Positions 32,264 to 41,766 are shown, counted from the stretch's first letter. The stretch is DNA of 64,000 nucleotides from Ectopseudomonas chengduensis (GCF_900102635.1 NZ_FMZQ01000017.1:42696-106695); one strand, 5' to 3'. Notes: generated by a model not told the origin, from the letters alone. Numbers and translations are program-made.

Positions 32264-33136
32264 ATGCGTCTGCTGACCCTCCTGTGTGGCCTGCTGTTTT
32301 TCTTGGGTACGGCTCAGGCGCAGGTGCGCGACTTCGACCGTATCACCGAGTCGGGCATCCTGCGCGTGGCGCTGTACCAGAACTTCCCGCCCTACAGCTA
32401 CGAGCAGGACGGTCAGCCACGTGGCGTCGATTACGAGCTGGCCAAGGCGCTGGCTGAAGGGCTTGGGCTGAAGCTTGAAGTGATGTGGGCGCCGCCAGGC
32501 GAAAAGCTTGACGACGACCTGCGTGACTACATTTGGCGTGGCCGGGTGACCGCGCAGGGCCAACTGGCCGATGTGATGCTGCGTGTGCCATACGACCGCG
32601 ACTACGCGCAGATGCGCAACGAGCTGGGCGAGCTGGTCAACGAACTCGTGGTGATGTTCGGCCCCTATCAGCGTGAGCGCTGGCAACTGGCGTTCGATCG
32701 TCGGCGTCTGGCCGAGGTGCCGAGCATCGTTGCGTTGCGCCAGCATCCAGTCGGCGTCGAAGTTGAGAGTGTGCCCTCGTTCTACCTGAGTTCGGTGCAG
32801 GGCGGCATGCTCAGCCAGGAAACCCGCCATTACCCGACACCGAAGCTGGCCTTTGCGGCCATGCAGGGTGGTGAAGTGGATGCGGTGATGGCGCTGCGTG
32901 GCGAGGTGGACTGGCTGCTGCACGAGGCCAATGACCCGCAACTGGCGCTGGCCGAGAACGCCTACCCGGACATGGGCCGGCAGATATGGGAGATCGGCAT
33001 GGCGGTGCACGAAAGCAATCGGCAGCTTGCCTATGCCCTGGAAGAACGGCTGGAAACCCTGATTCTCGACGGCTCGCTCGAGCGCCTGTACGCGCGCTAC
33101 GGGCTGCGCTACGAGAAGCCAGAACAATACCAATAA
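32264..33136 (+). CDS. Quinoprotein-associated solute-binding protein (MxaJ/XoxJ/PedG type)
   Basis: 290 residues with signal peptide (cleavage near AQA-QV, residue 20). The body is a SBP_bac_3 (type II periplasmic) fold: ITESGILRVALYQNFPPYSYEQDGQPRGVDYELAKALAEGLGLKLEVMW. The family is encoded beside quinoprotein alcohol dehydrogenases. XoxJ/MxaJ are thought to assist maturation or activation of the dehydrogenase rather than import. It lies between exaB and the SoxYZ-like carrier in one operon. Its exact function here is unproven. Confidence 0.85.
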   Translation: MRLLTLLCGLLFFLGTAQAQVRDFDRITESGILRVALYQNFPPYSYEQDGQPRGVDYELAKALAEGLGLKLEVMWAPPGEKLDDDLRDYIWRGRVTAQGQLADVMLRVPYDRDYAQMRNELGELVNELVVMFGPYQRERWQLAFDRRRLAEVPSIVALRQHPVGVEVESVPSFYLSSVQGGMLSQETRHYPTPKLAFAAMQGGEVDAVMALRGEVDWLLHEANDPQLALAENAYPDMGRQIWEIGMAVHESNRQLAYALEERLETLILDGSLERLYARYGLRYEKPEQYQ

Positions 33137-33157
33137 GAGTCGAGCCGGAGGTGGGCG

Positions 33158-33907
33158 ATGGATTGGCGTAGCCTGATGTTGCTGGCCCTGTTTGCCTGGG
33201 CCTGGGAAGCGCGGGCCGCCGCGCCCGATCCGGTCACCTCGGTGATGTGGGACTACTACCACCAGCGCCTGCTCAACGGTGAGGCCTTCGTCTTCGACGA
33301 CAAGGTTCGCCTCGAGGTGCCGCCATTCGCCGAGGATGCGCGCCAGGTGCCGATCCAGATCGACGCCAGCGCCTACCGCGGCAAGGTCAAGCGCATTCTG
33401 GCCTGGGCCGAGCTCAACCCGATCCCGCGTATTCTCGACTTCGCCCCCGGCGACCACCTGGAACCGAGTCTGGCTATTCGCATCCGTGTCGAGCAGGCCA
33501 CGCCGATTCGCGCGGCGGTGCTGACCGACGATGGCGTCTGGCATATCGGCTCGGCCCGCGTCGAAGCGGCGGGTGGCGGCTGTACCGCTCCCAGCGTGGT
33601 GCGTGCTGAGGCTGGCTGGGAGGAACGCCTGGGCCAGGTGCTGGGCAAGCGCTTCGTACGCGGTGAGGACAGCCGTCTGCGCCTGCAGGTGTCGCACCCG
33701 ATGGACAACGGCCTGGTCGGCGGCATCCCCGAGTTCTACATCGAAGAAGCCGAGCTGCGCGATGCCGATGGCCAGGTGCTGGGGCGCATCGAGTTGTTCC
33801 CCGCTGTCAGCGAGAACCCAACGCTGACCTTTGACCTGCGCGACGACCGGCAGGCCGAAGTCTGGCTGCGCGACAACAACGGCAACGAATTCCGGGCCGC
33901 GTTCTGA
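33158..33907 (+). CDS. SoxYZ-like carrier fusion associated with quinoprotein dehydrogenase
   Basis: 249 residues with an N-terminal signal (AWEARA-AA, about residue 21). First half is SoxY-like and includes the GGGCTAPS loop, where the cysteine would hold the substrate or sulfur adduct; the second half is SoxZ-like (RLRLQVSHPMDNGLVGGIPEFYIEEAEL). Fused SoxYZ proteins next to PQQ alcohol dehydrogenases form a recognised family of unknown chemistry. It precedes the zinc hydrolase, and the two may act on the same carrier-bound intermediate. Confidence 0.85.
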   Translation: MDWRSLMLLALFAWAWEARAAAPDPVTSVMWDYYHQRLLNGEAFVFDDKVRLEVPPFAEDARQVPIQIDASAYRGKVKRILAWAELNPIPRILDFAPGDHLEPSLAIRIRVEQATPIRAAVLTDDGVWHIGSARVEAAGGGCTAPSVVRAEAGWEERLGQVLGKRFVRGEDSRLRLQVSHPMDNGLVGGIPEFYIEEAELRDADGQVLGRIELFPAVSENPTLTFDLRDDRQAEVWLRDNNGNEFRAAF

Positions 33908-33918
33908 CGACGGTTCTA

Positions 33919-33995
33919 TTCGCCGCGGGGCGCAGCTCCCACAGTAGGCAGCAGCGCTCGCCCTGTCTGTAGGAGCCCCGCCTCGGGGCGAAGCG
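33919..33995. repeat. GTAGGAGC-type repeats between the SoxYZ-like and hydrolase genes
   Basis: CGCCGCGGGGCGCAGCTCCCACAG and CTGTAGGAGCCCCGCCTCGGGGCGAAGCG, one half-element each way, fill the 118-bp gap inside the operon. Confidence 0.75.
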
Positions 33996-34025
33996 TTCAG
34001 CTAAGCAGATTTCGAGGAGAAAAGC

Positions 34026-34955
34026 ATGCGCTGGATACTGATTCTGCTGGCTCTCGGTACCGGGTTTGCCCAGGCACTCGATTACCACCTGCAACCCCGG
34101 CAGATCGCCGAGGGCGTCTGGCTGCTGGAAGGCAGCACCGATAATTTCGCTGCGGACAATGGCGGCAATATCGTCAACGTCGGCTTTATCGAAACTGCGG
34201 ACGGCGTGGTGGTGATCGATACCGGTCCGTCGCGTCGCTACGGCGAGGCGCTGCGCCAGAGCATCGAGAAAACCACCGGCAAGCCGGTGGTGCGCGTGTT
34301 GCTGACTCACCATCATCCCGATCATGTGCTGGGTAACCAGGCCTTCACCGGGGTGCCCATCGCGGTGCTACCCGAGACCACAGGGTTGTTGGCTGAACAG
34401 GGCGACGCCATGGCGGAGAATATGTACCGTCTGGTGGGCGACTGGATGCGTGGTACCGAGGTCGTGTTGCCCAGCGAAGAAGTGCGCGAAGGCATGCTGG
34501 AGATCGGCGGCAGGCGTCTGCAGTTGTTGGCGCTACACGGCCACACCGGCGCCGATCTGGCGATTCTCGATGAGCGCACGGGTGTCTTGTTTGCCGGCGA
34601 TCTGCTGTTCTACCAGCGCGCACTGACCACACCGAACAGCCCGGGGCTGGACGTGTGGATGGCCGATCTGGACCGACTCGAAGCAATGCCATGGAAGCAG
34701 ATCGTGCCCGGCCACGGCCCGGTGACCACCGATGCGGCGCCGTTCGTGCAGATGCGTGATTACCTGGGCTGGCTCGATGGCTTGCTGCGTCAGGGGGCGG
34801 AGCAGGGCGCGGAGATGAACGAACTGATCCGCGCGCCCATTCCCGAGCGCTTCGCTCAGGTCAACCTGTCGCGCTATGAACTGATCCGCAGCGTCAGCCA
34901 CCTCTACCCGCGCTACGAGCTCAATGCCATGGGGCGGGTTGATCGTCAGGATTAG
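34026..34955 (+). CDS. Quinoprotein relay zinc metallohydrolase (metallo-beta-lactamase fold)
   Basis: 309 residues. A signal peptide (about 1-18, ending AQA-LDY) is followed by a metallo-beta-lactamase domain with VLLTHHHPDHVLGNQ (the HxHxDH zinc site), GHTGADLAIL and the final PGHGPV histidine. It corresponds to the SoxH-related hydrolase group found with quinoprotein dehydrogenases. The substrate is unknown, presumably a thioester or adduct on the SoxYZ-like carrier. Same operon direction as exaB. Confidence 0.85.
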   Translation: MRWILILLALGTGFAQALDYHLQPRQIAEGVWLLEGSTDNFAADNGGNIVNVGFIETADGVVVIDTGPSRRYGEALRQSIEKTTGKPVVRVLLTHHHPDHVLGNQAFTGVPIAVLPETTGLLAEQGDAMAENMYRLVGDWMRGTEVVLPSEEVREGMLEIGGRRLQLLALHGHTGADLAILDERTGVLFAGDLLFYQRALTTPNSPGLDVWMADLDRLEAMPWKQIVPGHGPVTTDAAPFVQMRDYLGWLDGLLRQGAEQGAEMNELIRAPIPERFAQVNLSRYELIRSVSHLYPRYELNAMGRVDRQD

Positions 34956-34972
34956 AAACCTGGGGTGTCATC

Positions 34973-35115
34973 GGTGCGCGCGGCGCACCCTACGCGAACG
35001 TCGCCACGGCTTGGTAGGGTGCGCTGCGCGCACCAGCATGTGCTGGAAATACCCTGTGGGAGGGGCTTTAGCCGCGACTTGCGTATAAGGGCGTCGCCGC
35101 TAAAGCGCCTCCCAC
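34973..35115. repeat. Two palindromic repeats between convergent genes
   Basis: GGTGCGCGCGGCGCACCCTAC (34973) faces GTAGGGTGCGCTGCGCGCACC (to 35034). TGTGGGAGGGGCTTTAGCCGCGA faces TCGCCGCTAAAGCGCCTCCCACA (35055-35115). They lie between the hydrolase and the minus-strand acidic protein gene and may act as terminators. Confidence 0.85.
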
Positions 35116-35128
35116 ATTACGTCTGGGG

Positions 35129-35515
35129 CTAAAGCTCTTCGTCATCACGAATCAGCACGTAATGGCGGCCGTGCTCGGTCTCTTCGTGGTCGTAGACGTA
35201 ATACATCACCACGTCGCCCAGGCTGGACTGCACGGCCACATAGTCACCGCTATCGGGCATGAAGAATTCCCGGGTGGCTGGCTTGGCCAGGCATTCGATA
35301 TGGGCGCTGACGAAGTGGGTGGGGTCTTCCTCGCCGTAGTAGTCCTCGCGCTGGTGCGCATCCCAATCCTGCGGCGGCTCGAAGGCACCGGTGATCAGGA
35401 CCTTGGCGTCGCCCAGATCCTGCTCTTCGGTATCCGGGTCCTGCTCGTCCGGGCGATAGACAGTGCAGTCCAGTGCATCGGGATGGTTGAGAATTTCCTG
35501 GCGAGGGTGGGGCAC
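35129..35515 (-). CDS. Small acidic protein of unknown function
   Basis: 128 residues, strongly acidic (many Asp/Glu, for example DEQDPDTEEQDLGDAK and YDHEETEHGRH). It has no signal peptide or membrane helix. The central part VSAHIECLAKPATREFFMPDSGDYVAVQSSLGDVVMYYVYDHE is the best structured region. It is divergent from the pedH-like gene, with 217 bp between starts. I do not recognise the family. GC and codon use match the neighbours. Confidence 0.65.
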   Translation of the reverse strand: MPHPRQEILNHPDALDCTVYRPDEQDPDTEEQDLGDAKVLITGAFEPPQDWDAHQREDYYGEEDPTHFVSAHIECLAKPATREFFMPDSGDYVAVQSSLGDVVMYYVYDHEETEHGRHYVLIRDDEEL

Positions 35516-35606
35516 GGGCGTCTCCGATCAGAATGTGCGGGCGGCCAAGTGTCGGGCAAAGCCGGGGCCGCCGCAATCGTCATGATCATGGCCTGTGGAG
35601 CAGGTA

Positions 35607-35624
35607 TTGCTACCAAGGAACGAG
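35607..35624 (+). promoter_or_regulatory. Operator-like site TTGCTACCAAGGAACGAG upstream of the pedH-like gene
   Basis: It matches the exaB and exaC sites in the TACCAAGG core and lies 108 bp before the start codon, within 3 bp of the spacing at the other two genes. 44 bp on is CAAGAAT, a weaker counterpart of TAAGAT. Confidence 0.5.
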
Positions 35625-35684
35625 GAAAATCGGCTGGGGGTGCAATTGTTGGGTGACCCGGGTGAGCCAAGAATTTGCGGCAGA

Positions 35685-35701
35685 CCGGGAAAATTTCCCG
35701 G
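35685..35701. promoter_or_regulatory. Perfect palindrome CCGGGAAAATTTCCCGG before the pedH-like gene
   Basis: 17-base perfect palindrome ending 31 bp before the ATG. It is likely within the leader or overlaps the promoter, so a repressor or a second regulator (for example for the calcium/lanthanide switch) may bind here. Confidence 0.5.
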
Positions 35702-35732
35702 CAATAACAATGAACCCGCAGAGGTAGCCGCA

Positions 35733-37508
35733 ATGAAACACGCCGGTCTTCGCCAGCCTTTCCTCCTCACCGCACTCTGTACCGCCATGCTGTTGCCGTC
35801 CGCCGCCGCGCTGGCGGTCACCGACGCCGAGATTCTCAAGGACGCCACCACCACCGACGAGATCGTCACCAATGGCCTCGGTCTGCAGGGCCAGCGCTAC
35901 AGCCCGCTGAACATCCTCAACGATCAGAACGTCAAGGAACTGCGCCCGGTCTGGACCATGTCCTTCGGTGGCGAGAAGCAGCGTGGTCAGCAGGCGCAGC
36001 CGCTGATCAAGGACGGGGTGATGTACGTCACCGCTTCCTACTCGCGGGTGTTCGCCGTCGATGCGCGCACCGGGCGTGAGCTGTGGCAGTACGAAGCGCG
36101 CCTGCCAGACGATATCCGCCCCTGCTGCGACGTGATCAACCGGGGTGTCGCCCTGTACGACGACCTGGTGATCTTCGGCACCCTCGACGCCAAGCTGGTG
36201 GCGCTGAACAAGGACACCGGCAAAGTGGTATGGCGCAAGAACGTCGCCGATCACAAGGCGGGTTACTCCATCACCGCGGCGCCGCTGGTGGTCAACGGCA
36301 AGCTGATCACTGGCGTCTCCGGTGGTGAGTTCGGCGTGGTCGGCAAGATCGAAGCCTACGATCCGAAGAACGGTGAGCTGCTCTGGAGTCGCCCGACCGT
36401 CGAAGGTCACATGGGCTACGTCTACAAGGACGGCAAGGCCGTCGAGAACGGTATCAGCGGTGGCGAAGCCGGCAAGACCTGGCCGGGCGACCTGTGGAAG
36501 ACCGGCGGCGCCGCGCCCTGGCTGGGCGGCTACTACGATGCCGACACCAACCTGCTGTTCTTCGGTACCGGCAACCCGGCACCGTGGAACTCGCACCTGC
36601 GTCCTGGCGACAACCTCTATTCCTCGTCGCGCCTGGCACTGAACCCGGACGACGGCAGCATCAAATGGCACTTCCAGACCACGCCGCACGACGGCTGGGA
36701 CTTCGACGGCGTCAACGAGCTGATCTCCTTCGACTATCAGGAAAGCGGCAAGACCGTGAAGGCTGCGGCCACTGCCGACCGTAACGGCTTCTTCTATGTG
36801 CTCGATCGCACCAACGGCAAGTTCATCCGTGGCTTCCCCTTCGTCGACAAGATCACCTGGGCCAAAGGCCTGGACAAGAACGGCCGGCCGATCTACGACG
36901 ACAGCAACCGTCCGGGCTCGCCTAGCGCGAAGGAGAAGGGCACGAGCGTGTTCTCCGCTCCGGCCTTCCTCGGCGCGAAGAACTGGATGCCCATGGCCTA
37001 CAGCCAGGACACCGGCCTGTTCTACGTGCCGTCCAACGAGTGGGGCATGGACATCTGGAACGAGGATATCGCCTACAAGAAGGGCGCCGCCTACCTGGGT
37101 GCCGGCTTCACCATCAAGCCGCTCAACGAGGAATACATCGGCGTGCTGCGCGCCATCGACCCGAAAACCGGCAAGGAAGTCTGGCGCCACAAGAACTACG
37201 CGCCGCTGTGGGGCGGCGTGCTGACCACCAAGGGCAACCTGGTGTTCACCGGCAACCCGGAAGGCTACCTGCAGGCGTTCAATGCCAAGACCGGTGAGAA
37301 AGTCTGGGAATTCCAGACCGGCTCGGGCGTGATCGGCTCGCCCGTGACCTGGGAAATGGACGGCGAGCAGTACGTTTCGGTGCTGTCCGGCTGGGGTGGT
37401 GCGGTACCGCTGTGGGGTGGCGAGGTGGCCAAGCGCGTCAAGCACCTGAACCAGGGCGGCATGCTCTGGACCTTCAAGCTGCCGAAGGAGCTGGTGGCCA
37501 AGCGCTGA
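35733..37508 (+). CDS. pedH: Lanthanide-type quinoprotein alcohol dehydrogenase (PedH-like)
   Basis: 591 residues with signal peptide (about 1-28, ALA-VT). The fold and motifs parallel ExaA (DDIRPCCDVINRG cysteine pair, W-motif repeats), but the catalytic segment reads DGWDFDGVNELISFDY: Asp323 is the base and residue 325 is Asp. That extra Asp is the known marker of lanthanide-dependent enzymes (XoxF, P. putida PedH). AGAGGT precedes the ATG at 35733. It lies between the exaB operon and exaC, as pedH does relative to pedI. Activity with rare-earth ions is inferred from this residue. Confidence 0.9.
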   Translation: MKHAGLRQPFLLTALCTAMLLPSAAALAVTDAEILKDATTTDEIVTNGLGLQGQRYSPLNILNDQNVKELRPVWTMSFGGEKQRGQQAQPLIKDGVMYVTASYSRVFAVDARTGRELWQYEARLPDDIRPCCDVINRGVALYDDLVIFGTLDAKLVALNKDTGKVVWRKNVADHKAGYSITAAPLVVNGKLITGVSGGEFGVVGKIEAYDPKNGELLWSRPTVEGHMGYVYKDGKAVENGISGGEAGKTWPGDLWKTGGAAPWLGGYYDADTNLLFFGTGNPAPWNSHLRPGDNLYSSSRLALNPDDGSIKWHFQTTPHDGWDFDGVNELISFDYQESGKTVKAAATADRNGFFYVLDRTNGKFIRGFPFVDKITWAKGLDKNGRPIYDDSNRPGSPSAKEKGTSVFSAPAFLGAKNWMPMAYSQDTGLFYVPSNEWGMDIWNEDIAYKKGAAYLGAGFTIKPLNEEYIGVLRAIDPKTGKEVWRHKNYAPLWGGVLTTKGNLVFTGNPEGYLQAFNAKTGEKVWEFQTGSGVIGSPVTWEMDGEQYVSVLSGWGGAVPLWGGEVAKRVKHLNQGGMLWTFKLPKELVAKR

Positions 37509-37525
37509 TCGCTTGAGGTGTCAGA

Positions 37526-37560
37526 CGATGGCCGGACTCTGTCCGGCCATCGTCGTTTCT
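37526..37560 (+). terminator. Terminator after the pedH-like gene
   Basis: CGATGGCCGGAC pairs with GTCCGGCCATCG around TCT, followed by TCGTTTCT. Confidence 0.75.
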
Positions 37561-37702
37561 GGCGCCTGCCTGCCAGCGCTGAGCTGCTGCGACATACCAC
37601 GGGCGAAATTTTCTGGTCGGGAACGCAAGACCAGGCCAACGGGTCTAGCCTTTAGCTTCCACAGCCTCGTGCCTCGCTGCCAAAAGCCCGTGCCAGACAG
37701 CT

Positions 37703-37720
37703 CTACTACCAAATGACTAG
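37703..37720 (+). promoter_or_regulatory. Operator-like site CTACTACCAAATGACTAG upstream of exaC
   Basis: It lies 110 bp before the exaC start. TAAGAT (37765-37770) lies exactly 44 bp downstream, as at exaB, within GGGCTTTCTAAGATCG. Strong evidence for co-regulation of exaB and exaC. Confidence 0.65.
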
Positions 37721-37830
37721 GTGATCTATGCCATGGGCGCATACCGAGGTTTTCGGGGGCTTTCTAAGATCGAACCATGACTCGCTTCCCCGATTGGCAG
37801 CGGGCTCCGACAACAAGAGAGGTCAGCATC

Positions 37831-39351
<1,521 letters not shown>

Positions 39352-39360
39352 TAGCCAGCA

Positions 39361-39481
39361 CACGATCTGCTGCGCGTCGGCCCTACTGCGTTAGAAGCAG
39401 GCTCGGAATGCTCATGTACAAAAGTACACTCCGCTTCCTCACCTGCTTCTGCCTTGTAGGTCTCTAGCTCGCAAGATCGTG
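39361..39481. repeat. 121-bp MITE-like element between exaC and pqqA
   Basis: The ends CACGATCT.. and ..AGATCGTG are inverted, with CCCTAC and GTAGG inside them and AAGCAGGC facing ACCTGCTT. The core holds GTACAAAAGTAC. No coding capacity. It looks like a small non-autonomous palindromic element; copies elsewhere in the genome would prove this. Confidence 0.6.
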
Positions 39482-39602
39482 AGCCGGCTATGTACCAAAG
39501 GTGGCGCGCTCGCTCCGGTGCGCCGCCTCTTGCCAGGCGAACAACCCTACCCGGGTGGATCTGCAGGCAGCCATGGGCCTGAACGGCAGCAGATCCTTAT
39601 CG

Positions 39603-39626
39603 CGACGCGGCTTCGGCCGCGTTTTT
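39603..39626 (+). terminator. Terminator downstream of exaC
   Basis: ACGCGGC..GCCGCGT stem with TTCG tetraloop followed by TTTTTT. It separates exaC from the pqq operon promoter. Confidence 0.85.
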
Positions 39627-39723
39627 TATTGGCGCATGTTTCAGGCCAGGCGATGACTGGAACCTTCCAGGCGTGAGGCATGCCTACTGATAGCGTCACC
39701 TACCAATGCCAGTGCCGATTCAT

Positions 39724-39741
39724 CCCAAAGTACCATTTGGC
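39724..39741. promoter_or_regulatory. CCCAAAGTACCATTTGGC motif upstream of pqqA
   Basis: It shares CCCAAAGTACCA..TGG with the intergenic site at 22997-23015 and lies 67 bp before pqqA. Candidate control site for the pqq operon. Confidence 0.45.
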
Positions 39742-39808
39742 CTCTTGCCTGGCGGGGGCTTAATGGGGTTGCCGGAATGCCCCGGCTTCATAACAAGAGG
39801 ACCGCATC

Positions 39809-39880
39809 ATGTGGACTAAACCCGCCTACACCGATCTGCGCATTGGCTTCGAAGTGACCATGTATTTCGCCAACCGTTGA
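39809..39880 (+). CDS. pqqA: PqqA, precursor peptide of PQQ
   Basis: 23 codons. The peptide carries Glu15 and Tyr19 in [10 protein letters not shown]; these two residues are cross-linked by PqqE and become the PQQ backbone. The short length and [18 protein letters not shown] pattern are diagnostic. AGAGGACCG precedes the ATG. It is the first gene of pqqABCDE; pqqB starts 47 bp later. Confidence 0.97.
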
Positions 39881-39927
39881 TCGCTCCTGGCCCCGGCTCG
39901 TCCGGGGCATCCCCGCTGGTGACTTCC

Positions 39928-40842
39928 ATGCATATCCAGATTCTCGGTTCCGCCGCTGGCGGCGGCTTTCCCCAGTGGAACTGCAACTGCCGCAACTGCC
40001 GCGGCGTGCGTGCCGGTACCCTGCGGGCGCAGCCGCGCACGCAATCGTCCATCGCCATTTCCGATGACGGTGAGCAGTGGATCCTGTGCAATGCCTCGCC
40101 GGACATCCGTGCGCAGATCGAGGCCTTTCCGGCGCTGCAACCAGCGCGCAAGCTGCGTGACACCGCCATCGCCGGCATCGTCCTGCTCGATAGCCAGATC
40201 GACCATTGCACCGGTCTGCTTACCCTGCGCGAAGGCTGCCCGCATCAGGTCTGGTGTACCGAGATGGTGCATCAGGACCTGACCACCGGTTTTCCGCTAT
40301 TCAACATGCTCAGCCACTGGAATGGCGGCCTGCAGCACCAGTTGATCGAGCTGGATGCAAAACCCTTCAGCATTCCCGCCTGTCCGGCGCTGAGCATCAC
40401 CGCCATTGCCCTGCGCAGCAGCGCGCCGCCGTATTCGCCGCATCGCGGCAATCCGTACCCGGGGGACAACATCGGCCTGTTCATCGAGGACCGTCGCAGC
40501 GGCCGCAGCCTGTTCTACGCACCAGGCCTGGGCCAGGTAGACGAGCACCTGCTGGGCTGGATGCGCCGCGCGGACTGCCTGCTGGTCGATGGCACGCTGT
40601 GGCGTGACGACGAGATGCGCGTGTGTGAGGTGGGCGACAAGCTCGGCAGTGAGATGGGCCACCTGTGCCAAAGCGGCCCTGGCGGCATGATCGAGGTGCT
40701 CGACGGCCTGCCGTCCGCGCGCAAGATCCTTATCCATATCAACAACACCAACCCGATTCTCGACCTGGATTCGCCCGAGCGCACCGAACTGGACGCCCAC
40801 GGCATCGAGGTCGCGTTCGATGGCATGAGCATCGTTTTGTAG
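39928..40842 (+). CDS. pqqB: PqqB, metallo-beta-lactamase-fold hydroxylase
   Basis: 304 residues. The start MHIQILGSAAGGGFPQWNCNCRNCRG is typical for PqqB, with the zinc-site cysteines; DSQIDHCTGLL and SEMGHL follow. PqqB oxygenates the tyrosine-derived intermediate of PQQ synthesis. Start at 39928 chosen by family match; an upstream in-frame start overlaps pqqA. A palindromic element lies in the gap to pqqC. Confidence 0.96.
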   Translation: MHIQILGSAAGGGFPQWNCNCRNCRGVRAGTLRAQPRTQSSIAISDDGEQWILCNASPDIRAQIEAFPALQPARKLRDTAIAGIVLLDSQIDHCTGLLTLREGCPHQVWCTEMVHQDLTTGFPLFNMLSHWNGGLQHQLIELDAKPFSIPACPALSITAIALRSSAPPYSPHRGNPYPGDNIGLFIEDRRSGRSLFYAPGLGQVDEHLLGWMRRADCLLVDGTLWRDDEMRVCEVGDKLGSEMGHLCQSGPGGMIEVLDGLPSARKILIHINNTNPILDLDSPERTELDAHGIEVAFDGMSIVL

Positions 40843-40885
40843 GGTGTTCGGGGCCGTTCAGGTCGCGCGGACCTTAAAGAATGCT

Positions 40886-40906
40886 GGTGCGCACGGCGCA
40901 CCCTAC
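40886..40906. repeat. GGTGCGCACGGCGCACCCTAC element between pqqB and pqqC
   Basis: One copy of the palindromic element, 23 bp before the pqqC start. It can form a hairpin in the operon mRNA. Confidence 0.85.
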
Positions 40907-40928
40907 GCAACGCGTATCGGAGATACTG

Positions 40929-41681
40929 ATGAGCCAACCTGCCATGACCCCTGCCGAGTTCGAGCAGGCGCTGCGCGCCAAGGGCGCGCTGTATCACATC
41001 CATCACCCGTTCCATCGCGCCATGTACGAAGGGCGCGCCACCCGCGAGCAGATCCAGGGCTGGGTGGCCAATCGCTTCTACTACCAGGTCAATATCCCGC
41101 TGAAGGATGCGGCGATCCTCGCCAACTGCCCGGATCGCGAAACCCGGCGCGAGTGGATTCAGCGCATCCTCGATCATGACGGTGCGCCCGGAGAAGAGGG
41201 CGGTATCGAGGCCTGGCTGCGCCTGGCCGAGTCCGTCGGTCTCTACCGTGATCAGGTGCTGTCGCAGGAGCTGGTGCTGCCCGGCGTGCGCTTCGCCGTC
41301 GATGCCTACGTCAACTTCGCTCGTCGCGCCAACTGGCAGGAAGCGGCCAGCAGTTCGCTGACCGAGCTGTTCGCCCCACAGATCCACCAGTCGCGCCTGG
41401 ATGCCTGGCCGCAGCACTACCCATGGATCGACGCCACCGGCTACGACTACTTCCGCAAGCGTCTGAAAGAGGCGCGCCGCGATGTCGAACACGGCCTGCG
41501 CATCACCCTCGAACACTACCGCACGCGCGAAGCGCAGGAGCGCATGCTGCAGATCCTGCAATTCAAGCTCGACGTGCTGTGGAGCATGCTCGACGCCATG
41601 AGCATGGCCTACGAGCTGCAGCGTCCGCCGTATCACACCGTGACTGCCGAGCGCGTTTGGCATCGGGGTATCGCCTTATGA
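40929..41681 (+). CDS. pqqC: PqqC, pyrroloquinoline-quinone synthase
   Basis: 250 residues. All-helical oxidase related to haem oxygenase; YHIHHPFHRAMYEG, GWVANRFYYQVNIPLKDAAILANC and DYFRKRLKEARRDVEHGL are conserved PqqC segments including active-site His and Arg. It performs the last ring closure and eight-electron oxidation without metal. ATG at 40929 has only a weak upstream site (GGAGATACTG). Confidence 0.96.
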   Translation: MSQPAMTPAEFEQALRAKGALYHIHHPFHRAMYEGRATREQIQGWVANRFYYQVNIPLKDAAILANCPDRETRREWIQRILDHDGAPGEEGGIEAWLRLAESVGLYRDQVLSQELVLPGVRFAVDAYVNFARRANWQEAASSSLTELFAPQIHQSRLDAWPQHYPWIDATGYDYFRKRLKEARRDVEHGLRITLEHYRTREAQERMLQILQFKLDVLWSMLDAMSMAYELQRPPYHTVTAERVWHRGIAL

Positions 41682-41694
41682 GTATCGAGCGAGC

Positions 41695-41749
41695 GGTGCG
41701 CACGGCGCACCTTGAGGCCGAGTCCTTTATAGGGTGCGCCGCACGCACC
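41695..41749. repeat. Inverted pair of palindromic elements between pqqC and pqqD
   Basis: GGTGCGCACGGCGCACC (41695) faces AGGGTGCGCCGCACGCACC (to 41749). It fills most of the 85-bp gap and can form a strong hairpin within the operon transcript. Confidence 0.85.
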
Positions 41750-41766
41750 AGTCAGGAGCCCGAACA

